A stretch of DNA of 64,000 bases from Siniperca chuatsi (GCF_020085105.1 NC_058063.1:15485262-15549261); one strand, 5' to 3'; shown: positions 48,301 through 60,577, counted from the first letter of the stretch. Notes: generated by a model not told the origin, from the sequence alone. A program made the numbers and translations.

Positions 48301-49687
48301 AATTGATTTTGTACTTTTGGTGTATTATAGGTCCAAACTGGATGGGATTTTATGAGTTATTTATTTATTCGGCTATTAATACTTCTACTAATAGCAAATC
48401 AGATATTTTTATGGTATCAGACAGATAGAATACCCTTTTTCCACTAAAATGAAAGAAAGACAGTGTGGATAAGATGATGCACAACATTTTAGGTAATGTG
48501 AAACTATAGATTAGGCATGCTCTTGAAAATTGCGTTGTACTACATGTTTATGATTAATTATTGGCTGAAACTATTTTTCTAACATACAATTATAGAAATA
48601 TGTAAATTAATTATATCATAGAAAGACATTTTTATAGCATGAGTTTACTAGCCTCTTAGGGTGCAGTTTGTCTAGATGGAAGATTTTTATTTACTATTAA
48701 GAAATCCCAACAAAAACAGTCCTCTTATTAAAGATTAAAGATACCAAACATGATGACAGCCCCTTGAACTTTCAAACAGAAAGTTCTTCCCAATAAAGAT
48801 GCACTTGTCACCAATGAAGTGCATATCCGTGAAGGGCAACAGGCGTGTGACAGGGAAAATCCTCATCTTTTGTTTTGATAAGGTCCTCCCTCTTCATCAA
48901 CGCTGACGACAACTGGTTGTCAAATCAGGGTGTGAACTCATCGTCAGCGGATTGTATGGGACCCATACAAGAGGTCAGCACAACCCGAGTTGAACTTGTG
49001 GACACACATCTGCCATTAAAGCATCTTCCATCCTCTGAAACAGCATCTGAATAAAATCGACTGAAGGAGGAAAGTGACCTCTGAAATTTGATATTGCTCA
49101 TACTAATGACAACAGTACTTGAACTGCAACAAGTCTTCATAGAAACACTGCGCAGCTTGAGAGAGGCAACTGTGAATCATATGAGTGAAGAAGCACCCCT
49201 GACTGACGAGGGAGACCTATCAACACTCAACTACTGTGGGGGTCCCAGAGAAAAGGCACGTAAAACACCATGTTATGAGGCCCCGGGGCCTCCTGTGAGA
49301 GGATTTTTCCTATGATCTTGCACCTCAGATTGCACATAGCAAAAAACTGGAAGAAGATGAGCTAATGTTTTGTTGGCCTGAGCAGCGATACTGCGCTGCA
49401 TTGTCAGATCAGATCACGTTTAATATTTTAGACATTTTGCTTTTTTATACATACAGTCAACTAGAGCCCAATAGATAATGGAGTTTTGGGGCTGATGTGG
49501 ATCCTGAAATCAAGGGTATGTATTGTAGGCCAAATTATGTACACAAGCACATATGTTTTTAGTAATGATCTCTTGTGATAAAAGAGTTTGGCAAAAGGGT
49601 ATTTAAGTGCTAAAAAATAGATTTAATCCTTGAAGTTAAACTTGCAGATTCATTCCTGACTTTGGACATAGCAGTTTGTCAAAAAGC
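48301..49687. other. Intergenic DNA, no gene supported
   Basis: AT-rich DNA between pik3c3 and msmp. A 75-codon open frame at 49088-49315 has some acidic character but no recognised motif, no partner exon and no promoter signal. I do not annotate it as a gene. Confidence 0.55.
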
Positions 49688-49815
49688 ACAATGTACACTC
49701 ACTTGGTTTTTCCAGAGCTTTCAGCCACATCTCATGGCCTTTATCATGATGAAGATGAAGATGATGAGGTGAGACATTGCTGAAATCTTCATAAAAAACA
49801 AGTAAGTGGACCTTG
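49688..49815. mobile_element. Second copy of the 47700 MITE
   Basis: It shares 'cagagctttcag' and 'taagtggaccttg' (right end at 49803-49815) with the 47700-47871 element. The left end is altered ('cactcacttgg'). Confidence 0.55.
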
Positions 49816-49849
49816 TGTTAAGAACTTTTTGTCAAATTTATTCTTAAAG

Positions 49850-50250
49850 GAATAGTTCGACAATTTGCGAAATAAGCGTATTCACTTCCTTGGCGAGAGT
49901 TAGATGAAAAGATCGATAAAACTCTTGTGTTTGAAGGATATATATGACGCTGGAGCCAGCAGCCAGTTAGCTTAGCTTAGCACAAAGACTGGAAACAGGG
50001 GGCGACAACCAGCCTGGCTCTGTGCAAAGTTCCTCTCTAAAGCCTCTCTAATGCTTGTTAATTAACACGCTATAATCTCGTTTGTTTAATCCGTACAAAA
50101 ACCGAGGTGGTAAAACCACAGTTAGCCTTTTTACGGGGCGTTACGCGCTGGACTACTTCTTGGGCGGGACAAGTAACATAGTGGAGTCTCCGCTAGTTGC
50201 CTGGCAACTGCTCAGAGCCAAGAAATAGTCCAGCACATAACCGTCATATT
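49850..50250. repeat. Teleost fold-back repeat, copy C (most complete)
   Basis: It begins near 'aatagttcgacaatttgcga', runs through 'gttagcttagcttagcacaa', 'aagactggaaacaggg', 'taattaacacgctataatct' and 'ttaatccgtacaaaaaccga'. It ends in a hairpin: 'gctggactacttcttggg...' with the loop 'gttgcctggcaac' and a return arm 'ccaagaaatagtccagcaca'. The hairpin is visible directly. Related copies are at 1410 and 37425. Confidence 0.88.
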
Positions 50251-50689
50251 GCTTTGACAAACCTTTAATAAGTTTTCTTTTAAAACATCTTCTGATCAAC
50301 TTCTTTTCAAACTGTGGAACAATGACCCTTTTTCTAAATTACTTCAAGCAATTATTTTTGTGCAATATATTTTTAAATCGTTTATCATCTGACATAAATG
50401 CCAATACTGGCTGATAATATCTGATGTATCAATTGATCTAAAGAGGTTGAATATATAATTTAATATATCATTAGAGGTTTAAGTCTAAGTTTCTTCTTCC
50501 CTGACACTCTGCATGTCCATCAGTCCTTTGGGGTTGGACGGTTGGATGGGACCCACATGAGGTCACAGACTGGAGTCAATGATGTGACATCATTAATATG
50601 AGGTAATTCTGCCGAGGTAGACAGAGGTTACAGCAGGCCCCTGCAGCAGCAAAGCATGTAAATGTATGCGCACAGACTATTGTGTATGA

Positions 50690-50935
50690 ACATACAGATG
50701 GGTGACAAATTAAAGGAAAAACCAACATTGCTGGCTCACCATGAGCCCCCAGAACAGCTTCAGTGCAGCTTGTCATAGATTCTACTGAACATCTCCAGTA
50801 GAATCTCCATCTCCCATAGGTGTTCAACGGGGTTGAGATCTGGCAACTGTGAAGGCCATAGCATTTGATTCATTCATAATTTTCATCCTCATCAAACCAT
50901 TCAGTGACTCCTTGTGCCCTGTATTGTCTCCTGTC
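50690..50935 (-). pseudogene. Decayed Tc1/mariner-type transposase fragment
   Basis: On the minus strand, about 50860 down to 50760, the reading is PSQLPDLNPVEHLWEMEILL, then EMFSRIYDKLH and a stop. PDLNPVEHLWE is the diagnostic motif around the second catalytic acid of Tc1/mariner-superfamily transposases (usually SPDLNPIEHLW). The remainder is broken by stops and deletions. It is non-functional and lies upstream of msmp. Confidence 0.75.
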
Positions 50936-51378
50936 TGTACTAATGACTTAATCTGATTTATTTATTTAAAGATCAATATGTGTTTTACACATGCATTAGT
51001 CACATCTTGATGTGATAAATCATATTTGATAATTCCATCCCATCCCTTTCTCTCCTCTCTCTCTCTCTCTCTTCCTCCTCCTCTCCTTGGACGTCATCTC
51101 TCTCTCTCCCTCTCTTAGTCACCGCATGGATGTGTCATTGTTTCTATCACTTTAGAGGTTCATGCCCGCTGAAGCGCAGCGAGGTGATCTCCGGAGTGCC
51201 AAAACAGTGCCAAGATACAAGATCCCCGTTCTCTTACCCCCCCTCCCTTCCTCCACACAAACCGCCACCTCCTCATTCCCCAATGGATGGCACTGCTGAC
51301 ACCTTCTTCAGCCAGGCCTGTGGGCCAAATGACGGTGCTGACCACACCTCCACGCCGCGGTTGTAAAGCCTCAGGATG

Positions 51379-51386
51379 TATAAATA
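51379..51386 (+). promoter_or_regulatory. msmp: TATA box of msmp
   Basis: TATAAATA lies 51 bases before the msmp start codon, so transcription would start near 51410 with a leader of about 20 bases. A TATA promoter suits a secreted, tissue-restricted gene. Confidence 0.65.
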
Positions 51387-51429
51387 AGGGAGCAAAGGCA
51401 GAAGAGGAACCAGAGGCTGACCAGAGCAG

Positions 51430-52828
51430 ATGAAGATGGAGCTCTCCGGGGTTAACTGGGTGCTTGCAGCTGCAGGGTTTCTTCTGTGGACCAGTGGTGG
51501 ATTTGCTGCACCCATGGAGTGCCACTTCAACTCCAGAGGTGAGATCCCATCCTCTAAAATCTCATAGAATATCTTGACTTAAAAATAAAATATATATCTC
51601 CATTATTTAAAAAAAAAAAGCATATTTATGACTGCCATGTGTTGTTCCAGCACTGTGCGAGTTCGAGGGGAGGCACTTCTCACTGGGTGAAACCTGGATG
51701 GACCACGCTTGTATGCAGTGCACCTGTCTGCACCCTGTCGGCGTCGGTTGCTGCGAGACGTGAGTATACAAACACCCTGTGTGGTTTGGTGTCCAGATGC
51801 CCACAGTTACTGTACTGCAGCTAGCTTCAGAGAGACTGAACAAAGTTACTTTGTAGTGGTGGATCTAAATTGTTGTGTCTTCATGGAGAAATTTGTGTTG
51901 CAGTGTATGCAAGTATTCAGGTTCTTTACTTAAGCAAAAGTAGCTTTAAAAAGTCTCTGTTACAAGTCCTGCATTCAAAGTTTTACTTAATTATTAGCAG
52001 CAAAATATACCTATAAGTATTAAAAGTAATAGTCACAATGCGGAAGAGTGTTTTATTGATGTAAACAGCAGTTTAATGTTGTAGATGGCCGAGGCTCAGT
52101 GGAACTATTTTATATACTGTTCTGATGTTTAAGGATACATCAATAATAATATATCATATTTTCTAATTCAATTTTAGAAAATATTTTATAAGCTGATCAT
52201 ATGCAAAATCCTAATTTGCTGTCAAATAAATGTAGTAAAAACTATGATATCTCTCTCTGAAACGTAGCAGAGTAGAAGTATAAAGTAGCATAAAATGCAT
52301 GTAATCACATAAGGTACAAGTACCTCAAAACTCCACCAGTAAATGTACTTAGTTACTTTCCACCACTTGCATTAAGAGTTCAAGTACATTTTGTACACTT
52401 TTATTCAGGCCCTTTTCTTGAAAATGTTGTCAAGACTTGAATGTTTTGGATGATCAACACCATAGCCTGCAACCTCCGGTAGATGGTTGTTGATTTTCCT
52501 ACAGGTGCATTACTGTGTGACACTGCTGAACCAGAGAAGAACATGAGTCAAACAATTTTGGGAGTTTACAGTCCACATTACAAAGAATAAAGTGGAAAGT
52601 GCAAGGAAAAGTGTATTTTTGAAGCCATAAGAGTCTTCTCCTTTACCGTGATAACTGTCCAGGGTGCATCTGCCGGTGGATTTCCCTGCGTGGTGTCAGG
52701 TGCGGGTGGAGCCTGTGACCTGCAAAGTGTCCATGGTCCAGACAGCTGATCCCCGCCTGCCCTGCTCCCCAGGTGAGGACATCAAGGACCCCAGCCACGG
52801 ATCGCTTCAGCAACAGCTCGACGGCTAG
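51430..52828 (+). CDS. msmp: Microseminoprotein, prostate-associated (MSMP/PSMP-like)
   Basis: Small secreted cysteine-rich protein of the beta-microseminoprotein family. The mammalian member is reported as a chemoattractant acting through CCR2. Three exons: 51430-51538, 51651-51759, 52663-52828; 127 residues (human about 139). A signal peptide of 26 residues ends GGFA before APMEC. The mature part has ten cysteines, including the exon-2 cluster HACMQCTC...GVGCCET, then [13 protein letters not shown] and LPCSPG, matching the family's pattern. Start choice: first ATG after the TATA box, immediately before a good hydrophobic signal; a second Met two codons later is also possible. It converges on rgp1. 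The human neighbour is the same gene in the same relative orientation, which supports the call. Confidence 0.94.
51905..52375. mobile_element. hAT-like MITE copy 3, in msmp intron 2
   Basis: This inverted-orientation copy of the 28501-28973 element shows 'caagtcctgcattcaaag', 'gcagagtagaagtataaagt', 'aaatgtacttagttactttc' and a terminal 'caccactt'. The left terminus is degraded. Confidence 0.75.
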
Positions 52829-53477
52829 AAAACCGCTCAGAATGGCAACTATCTGTTCGCCTGTGAAACCAATACTGATTCTAGTTAAATATCAGTAACC
52901 GCTTTTATACACATACTGTACTAACATAAAACTTTAACAGCATCTGTAATTTTTAGATTGCGTCATCAATGAAGGAAATGTAAGTGAAATTTGTTTGTGA
53001 AAATATTTTCAAGTAACACTGCAGTATTTACCAGCGGAGAATTTTTTGACACTGAACACCAAATGATGTACCACATTAACAAATTAAGGAAATTTTGGCA
53101 TCAATCTTCTTTAGATGAAAATTCATTTTCAGCATATGTTTGATATTCGTTATTATAATAAGCTGTTTGTCTGCTCACGGGTGATATGAGCTACATACTA
53201 AAAGAAGCAGAAGCTGCACAATTTTATTGTAATACAGGTTGTTTGTTGTTTTCATGCTAAAGAGCCTGCACATCTGGAAAGTTAGAGGCTTCTTTCTTCA
53301 ACGTTTTAGGGGACATTTATATTAAGCCAAATGCAATTTCTTTAACTAATCCCATAATGACTTATTGTAAATATAAGCAAATATATACGTACATTAATAT
53401 AAATATATATATATATATATATATAATGATTCCTGTTGAATTTGACCTGTTCTCTGCTGTAACTCATTTACCCTCCA

Positions 53478-53483
53478 AATAAA
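53478..53483 (+). terminator. msmp: Candidate msmp polyadenylation signal
   Basis: AATAAA about 650 bases after the msmp stop codon. Confidence 0.5.
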
Positions 53484-53983
53484 AATCTTGTCTACAAAGA
53501 GAAATTATGTCAAATTTTGTGAAGTAATGAATGTCTTCCTCACACGTAATCTATCAAATTTAAATCACAATTTTAATACATTTTTATCTTGTAGTATTTA
53601 CATCTCAATACAGCCTTTGCTCAAGGTGAAAGAATAACAGTTAAACAGTAGAAATATTTTGAATAACAATTTTTTCATAAAATGAAAAAGAACAAGTGTG
53701 CGACTGAATAGTCAAAAATGAAATAAATACAGAAACGCACAGCAATCACAGAGATAGTTGCACTTCAGAAGGTCAATATATGTGGATCTTTCAAAAAGGA
53801 AGATGCATTTAAAGTTAAGAAGCAATGAAAAAGGCAAAACATAGGTTGCATACTTTACATATAACTGGCTCTGAATATACAATGGAAACAACAACAAAAA
53901 AAATGCTTCTTTGTTCCTGAAATGTGCACTTCTGTGCTAACATCTCTCATCTGGAAAGAAAAAAACAGTGTCTCTCGCTCTCT

Positions 53984-53986
<3 letters not shown>

Positions 53987-54043
<57 letters not shown>
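53987..54043. repeat. (CA)n microsatellite
   Basis: About 28 CA units, 70 bases beyond the rgp1 stop codon, so in the rgp1 3' UTR it would be transcribed as a TG/UG tract. Confidence 0.99.
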
Positions 54044-54113
54044 CCATTGATCCCCTCAGATACACAATATAAACTCGTTCACAATCTCACACTCGCACTC
54101 CCCCCTTCAAAAG

Positions 54114-57100
54114 TCAAATATTAATGCTGTTGGTCCCTGTAAAGTGGGACATGTAGGATGCCAAGGCCGGATTGGTAGGCAGGACTTTGATTGGCAGATC
54201 CCAGCTGAAGGTATCCACGTCAACATGCTCCGCCCCGGCCCAAACCGTGACCTCTGATTGGTTCTGCAGAACTGTGGGTGGTTCCATGGGCTCCCGGGCA
54301 GTGACGAATTCAAAGTGCAGGCGCCACCTCAGGATCACTGTACAAGCAGAGTTCAAATTTTGGCTGTTGAGTTGATGTGTGATAAATAACAGTATAATTA
54401 AAATGTATTATTATTGTATTATTATTTTATACCATATTGTGGAATTAGAAAGGTGCTTGACACTCTAAATACCTTCTTAGATATTGTAAATAAAATACTC
54501 ATTAAACCAAATAGAATTTTTCACACCTTTAAAAGTTGAGTTCTTCTGGAGAAAAATTAGATGCCTGAATCTTTCTATTTTTAGGGATTGTGAAATGTTC
54601 TAAAATCAGGGGTTTTCAAAGTCTGACACTGTGGGGCCCCCCTCAGACAAAAATTGTATTTTTAAATTAAAAGTATGCTGAATTAGCTATTAGTGGTTCC
54701 TGTTTGCAATGTACCCATGGATGTACAGGCAACTATCACTAGATTACTTTGATACTGAAGAAAACCTAAAAATGTGACGAATCTTAGGCAAGTTCTGAAG
54801 CTATAAGAAGCATTTTTGCTATGATTTCTAAGCAGATTTATGAACATTTATTCGTAATGGACATATAATGATATCCTCGGAAAGTGTAAGTCATACTGAA
54901 TCTAAAAATATATGCATCATGTCTGTGTGTTCAAAAAACATGGCTCCATAGTTATCAAAAACTCCACAGGGTGCCTTTACCTAAAGTTGGACATGTCAGA
55001 CAAATTTGCCTTTCTGTAAAAGTTTTCACTTTGAAAAATTACCACATTTGTTGATGTGTAAATGCTTTCTATTAACATTTAGTCTAACGATGGCTCATGA
55101 AACAGTCTATTAATTGTCCTAACAACCAAAAAGAAACAATTATCACAACTAAAGGTTTGGATAACACTGATCAGTTTGGGCTTGGGAGGCAGACACCATC
55201 TCCATCTAACTCGACATCTTCTCTCCCCTGTAGTTTTGTGCTTTCTCATCTCTCTCCTTTTTTCACTTTCATTATCATTATTATTCCTATCACTATCATT
55301 ACCATTACTATTACTATTACTATTATTATTATTACTACCACTACCATTATTATTTTAAAATTCTAGGTGGAATTTGCATTCCGCCCGCCCCCGTAAATAA
55401 TATTATAAAGTATACGGTCTAGACCTGCTCTACAGGAAAAGTGCAATGAGAACTTCTGTTATGAATTGGCGCTATATAAATAAAATTGAATACGAGGTTT
55501 CATGTTTGACCCAATCAGTGTAATTTTTCTAATACTAGAGGACAGTGTAAATATGATCATAATTGCAAGCATAGTAAAATAATATCTGAAATGTGGTGTC
55601 TGAAATATCACTTGAGATACTTGAGATGGACATGTTTCAGCTCACTCGTGACTGACCTATGTCTGTGCTGAAACCCGGGGTGACGTTGAGGGGGATGGGG
55701 AGAGAGAAGTGGCTGGAGGCGGTGTGGAGGCAGGACTCGAGGTGTCGTCCGTGTCCAGTCACACTGACAGCCTGTCCGGGACGCCGCTGGTACTGCTGCT
55801 GGATCTCCTCCTCATTCTGAAGGCTCACTGAATACTGGAAAACATATACACAAGTATACAGGATATTATAATTTACACACTGATTAAAGAGGAAAAACTA
55901 ATTTTGCAATGTACAAAAGCAAGAACGGCAAACACACCTGCAAGCAGGGAATGTTGCCCTCTGAGAAGTTGAATGTGCCGATGATGTCCTCCCCGAGTCT
56001 GTATACAGTCTTGAAGATGCAGAACTTTGCCACTTTCCCACGCATATTGGTGATATTAAACATGTCTGGACAAAACAAAGAAACACAGGTCAAATGTGGA
56101 CATCCAAATAAAAAACAGTGGAAAATATAATTCAGAGAAGAAGAGTAAAAGTAGAATACCAGTTTTATTTAGAGTTATAGAGCATTTGCTCAACTACTGT
56201 TACTATTTGTGTCCAGTTTACATTTCTGTATGAAATTACTTTGTTTTTTTACTAATGTCATCCATTTTAGTACATGTTCATATATGTTTACATGTCAAAT
56301 CCAGCTTTTTTTGTTTTTCTTGCTATAAACTTAATTTCTTTCTGTGGATGACAGATGTCTTAAAGCAAAGAGCATACAATTTCACACAATAATATGAAAA
56401 TATTGAACAACTGAAAGACAATGAAATAGAATTAATAACAAAACTGACAAAAGCAGAATAAGGCATTGTGTTTAAAAAACAACTCGAGTGAGATAATATA
56501 ATGACTCACGGGGGCAGCGTCTTGAGGTGGTGACCATCAGCATGTCCAGTGCTCTCTCCAAAGGCCGAGCATCCCTGCGGCTCGCTTCCTCTTCCTCCAG
56601 GAACGGGTTGGAGGGGGAAACCTCCTCATCCTGGGGAAAAGGAGGCTCTGGCATGCCTACAGGAAGTCAAAATACACTATTTTAATTTTTGAACCTCCAT
56701 TTTCTAAGCAAGGTATTAAACTGTCAAATAGCAAAATAAACCAGTCCCTTTCACTAACAACAAAAATATTTCTAGGGTGTTACGGTGTTACCTGCTTCAA
56801 CGGCTAGAAAAAAAACTTAATATCCACAGCTTTTTTTTTTTTTTTTTTTAAAACCAGCATTTATCTGCTGAAGTTTTCATTCTGTTCTTCACCAAAAATA
56901 AAAGCAGAAGTAAACATTTCACCACTTCAGTGGTTTTAAAGTGACACACCTCATTAGCAGTGCAAAATGCACGCAACTGAAATGAAAAGTAGTTCAGATT
57001 CATCTCACCTTGCAGAACCAGCACTCTGAAGGGAACTCTGAGTAGTTTGATAGGAGAGTTGACTCTCTGGCAACCGATGGTCAGTTTGTAGACGTACTTC

Positions 57101-58567
57101 ACCGCCTGACCACGGAAACTAGGAGGACCATCTATGGGTACGATCTCACTGTATGAATCTGAGGGAAAGTGAGTACACATGTCAGACTGTTTGAATTACA
57201 CACAGAAAGAAACATGTTCATGTATAAATGTTGCATGGCCATTTAGGAAAAAACTACTAGCTATGACACATTTCTATAATCTAAATCTCTATAATGTAAA
57301 GGTGTTGTCGTTTAGACAAGCAAGCACTATGGTTTTGGTTATGGTTACAGGTTTTGCTCTCCCCGGGGTCCAGGCGCAGGTCACAGAATAATATCTTAGG
57401 TGGTGTGTCCAGCACACACTGCCCTCGCTCTCCTGTAGAAAAAAGGAATTAGTGTTGAGGAGGTTTGAGGCATGTCACACATGAAGCAATAAGGCTATTA
57501 AAAAAAGGCTAATAATATCCAGAACCTGTTAAATCTTTGTCTGAAGACTTGTTGTATTTTAGTTTGTTTACAGCAGAGAGTGATTTTCATTTCTGCTAAT
57601 CTCAGAGTGCATCTTTTTCTCCCCCCCACTAACCTCTGCTTGGAATAAGCACTGTGTCGCTCTCAGCCTGGACGTCCTGTTTGTTTCCCTGGGCCGGCAG
57701 GGCCACTCTGCTCTCACTGGCATGAAACTGGCAGTGGATCTGGGCACTGGCCCATGCCAGCATCTCACTGAGACACAATCAGAAAATAAGGGTTACACAA
57801 TTTACAGAGTGATTGGTTAAATGATTTGCTTGTCCTGCATCACATGGTCCCAGTCCATATGGGGTTACAGGACACTAGACAGACAATGAAGGTGATTGCG
57901 TAGAAATAATGATATACAGATTCACAAATTCACAACATTTCAAAAGGTCCCATATACATAGCTGAAGGATACAGTTTAATCAGTCTTAGCCACCATGCGT
58001 TTCTTTTTTTTTTATAAATCAGAAATATCCTTCTTTAAAAAGCCAGCTCAGCATATTAATACAGACAACCAAAGCATATAAAGGATTCTTTAACAGATTC
58101 TTTAATAGTTAATTCATCGGGTCTTTGTAATTCATTCTCAACAATACTAAGGATCACAGAAAAAACATAAATGCTGTTTTTTAGGAATACCTTAATATTT
58201 GCCCACATCAATTGGCAGTAGTAAGATACCAGTCTTGTTTGAGCACACACGGACCTTTGTCTTCTATATAAATTATATATATGGTTCTGTGTGGTAATCT
58301 TTGTCGATTTTAATGTACTTGGCTTATTCGAGATATCGTCCTTCCAGTTTTTTTGTTTAATATTTATGGTACACTACAAATTCAGAGACAGAAGGTGGCA
58401 TCTTCATGTCTATGTTCAGGTCTACGATCGGTGAAAGGAGTTAAATCCTACCTGCTGGCAGAAGTGGAGAGATGGGACATCGGGTTGGTGAAAGTTATGA
58501 GACACTCCATGAGCTCCCCGGCGAGAAACACAGGGCCTCGGGCCATGGAGGCCACAACCTCGATCAT
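54114..58567 (-). CDS. rgp1: RGP1 homologue, RAB6A GEF complex partner 1
   Basis: Partner of RIC1 in the Golgi complex that activates RAB6A for endosome-to-Golgi retrograde traffic; an arrestin-like Rgp1-family protein. Eight coding exons, all phases consistent, 386 residues (human 391): 58452-58567, 57634-57767, 57349-57432, 57009-57158, 56510-56656, 55938-56065, 55657-55834, 54114-54337. Start [20 protein letters not shown]. Conserved blocks: [96 protein letters not shown] and the end [19 protein letters not shown]. An acidic variable loop ([13 protein letters not shown]) lies in exon 5. The gene is complete. It converges with msmp and diverges from gba2. Confidence 0.97.
54338..55656. other. 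Last rgp1 intron
   Basis: It contains an imperfect ATT/ACT-rich simple repeat at 55265-55352 and a retroposon tail at 55407-55492. The remainder is plain AT-rich intron. Confidence 0.6.
55407..55492 (+). mobile_element. LINE/SINE 3' tail, copy 2
   Basis: 'tacggtctagacctgctcta' and 'caggaaaagtgcaatgagaa' with a 'ggcgctatataaataaaatt' end closely match 48205-48300. Confidence 0.75.
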
Positions 58568-60550
58568 CTGTAACGTTAGAAACCAACAACGCCACGTTAC
58601 CAAATTAAACAACCGATCACTAATAAGGAGAACACAATGCACTGGGATCCGAAATACTTTGTTTTGTTATCCCAGCAAGATAGTACTAGTTTTGTATAAA
58701 CATACCTCTACACGCTAGTCAGGCTGCAGACAGAAGTTAACTTGTTTGGTCTTGTTTGCTAATGGCTGCTGTTTTAAGGGGAATTGAAAAACATACCTTG
58801 GCCTCAATCGAAAAGACAATTACGTTGTCTTGCCAAGGCGCACCTAAACTTACTTCTTGTATAAAATAATACAAAATTTGACTGTCTTTCCAGAAGAACT
58901 AGGCATAGCTTATCTAGCTATAGATAGCTAGCATTCCAGCTACAGTAAACACAAAATCTATTTGTAGATACTCTGTATCCGCTGTTGTACGACCAATCAC
59001 GAACCAAAGGGGGAAAAAACATCCTAAAGAATAAAAATACATACAAAAAAAAACATACATTATCTTTAAGTATATGTTCTGTTTAATGTCCTGGTGTTAT
59101 CGCAATCTTAATTCATATTTTTTTTAAATATAAAACGACAGTGTAGAATTTTAGTAATGTTTTTTGGTCGGCCATTTAGGAGACGTCCCGTGACACAGTT
59201 AGAGGTGGATTGTTGCTATGGTAACCGGTAGGGAGGCGTGAGCTACATGTTTACAAATGGCCTTTACTTTTGTGAATTAACACCACACATTCTACAGAAG
59301 TACTTTTATAAATTGTGTATTTATCAATAATGTGCCGATGCCTGTCAAGTGGAAAATAAATAAGTGGGGATGAATATACCACCCCCCCGTTTTTTCACTC
59401 CAAATGGTACAGGCTCAACAGTGACTTTGCCGAGGTCATACTTTAAAACCCTGAGTCAAGGTTGTCAGGCACCACTTACTGCCAGGCTGTTCACTGATTT
59501 TGACTCCATCAAACTCCAAAAGCATTTAGCCATTCTTTGTTTTTTCGTATTTAAGGTGTGTTTATAGCTTGGCTGAGGTTTGGATCTACCAATCTTGTGA
59601 GAGGAGATATGCGTAGGCAGCCTGAGAGACACACCTGAGGGCAGAAATGACAAGTGCATCATTTACATATTGAGCGCCGTGCTAGCTAGCAGAAGCTACA
59701 GGGTTCTGAGAGAGGTCGGTTTGGAGCAGCAGTGGGATGACGCCGTCGCTCCGGTATTTAAAAACAATAATCTCTTTTGTCCTGCTGTTAATGGGTTAGC
59801 TAGTAAAGTTAGCTACTGTTAAATGGCTTCAAGGCAAAGGGCAGTTTAGTTTGCGCGTTACACGATTAATGATAAAGGTGGTATAATGTTATCAGTTTGC
59901 GGCTTTGCAGCTAACCGCCGGTTACTGAGACGTTTGCTTGATGTCAGCCCTTTACACCAGGTAAATGTGATCAATACTTCTTAGCCATTTCGTTTTATTC
60001 TGTTTATTCTCATTGTAGGTGTCCCGGCTAAATGACTACGATCAGCATCCTCAATACTTGTTGTTGGTCTTTAGCTGTCATCCATCCATCCACCGCTTCT
60101 GCTGACAGCACAGCCACATCCAGACTCCATGCAAAGGGGGGCAAAGGGGTCTGCTATCTCTAAACACCGGAATTCAAATGGTGGTGGTGTAGTGCATTGC
60201 TGCAAATAGTCCCCGATGACATGAACATCCTGAGCTGTAGAGGCTAAATGATATTGTGGACAGCATAATCTTATAATGGCACTGGGACCTCCTGCCTGAA
60301 GAAGCAAATATTTACCCCTCGGTCCGTCAAGCAGGCATTCAGAGCTGGTCAGCTGAGAGCCGGTTTCCCCACAGGAATGACTCTTTGCAGAGTACTGATC
60401 CACTTAAAGATCTCTAGGCCACATATAGGTACCTCAGTGTTATTGCCCCATGGTGAAGACACATTAAATTGACTCTGGATTGACATAAGGTGGTGACAGC
60501 TACCTGTTTGTAATCACAAGTGTTTTCCTGCTCCCATTCACTACTATAAG
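58568..60550. promoter_or_regulatory. Divergent promoter region between rgp1 and gba2
   Basis: The two genes are transcribed away from each other with about 2 kb between start codons. An X-box-like palindrome lies at 59212-59225. A locally CpG-richer stretch at 59670-59755 ends in 'ctccg' before GTATTT and could be a gba2 leader exon spliced to an acceptor at 60549-60550. Open frames at 59364-59567 and 60071-60403 have no supporting motifs. Confidence 0.45.
59212..59225. promoter_or_regulatory. RFX X-box-like palindrome between rgp1 and gba2
   Basis: GTTGCTATGGTAAC fits RYYNYY-N2-RRNRAC without mismatch. It lies about 650 bases upstream of the rgp1 start and about 1350 bases upstream of the gba2 start, a plausible regulatory position for either gene. 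Confidence 0.4.
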
Positions 60551-60577
60551 CGCTCTATTGCTGGGTATCCCGTTAAA

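Larger units (their letters stand above)
52829..54113. other. Convergent 3' region of msmp and rgp1
   Basis: The msmp 3' UTR on the + strand probably runs to an AATAAA at 53478-53483. The rgp1 3' UTR on the minus strand runs down from 54113. Its nearest plausible signals (ATTAAA-type at 53572-53577, AATAAA-type at 53223-53228) would bring the two transcripts together or into overlap. A (TA)n tract lies at 53403-53425 and a (CA)n tract at 53987-54043. Confidence 0.5.

Noticed and set aside
49088-49315. 75-codon open frame as a new gene
   Set aside because: No start context, partner exon, motif or promoter; short open frames like this are expected by chance in intergenic DNA.
59364-59567. Open frame between rgp1 and gba2
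   Set aside because: No motif, and antisense open frames overlap it; treated as promoter-region DNA.
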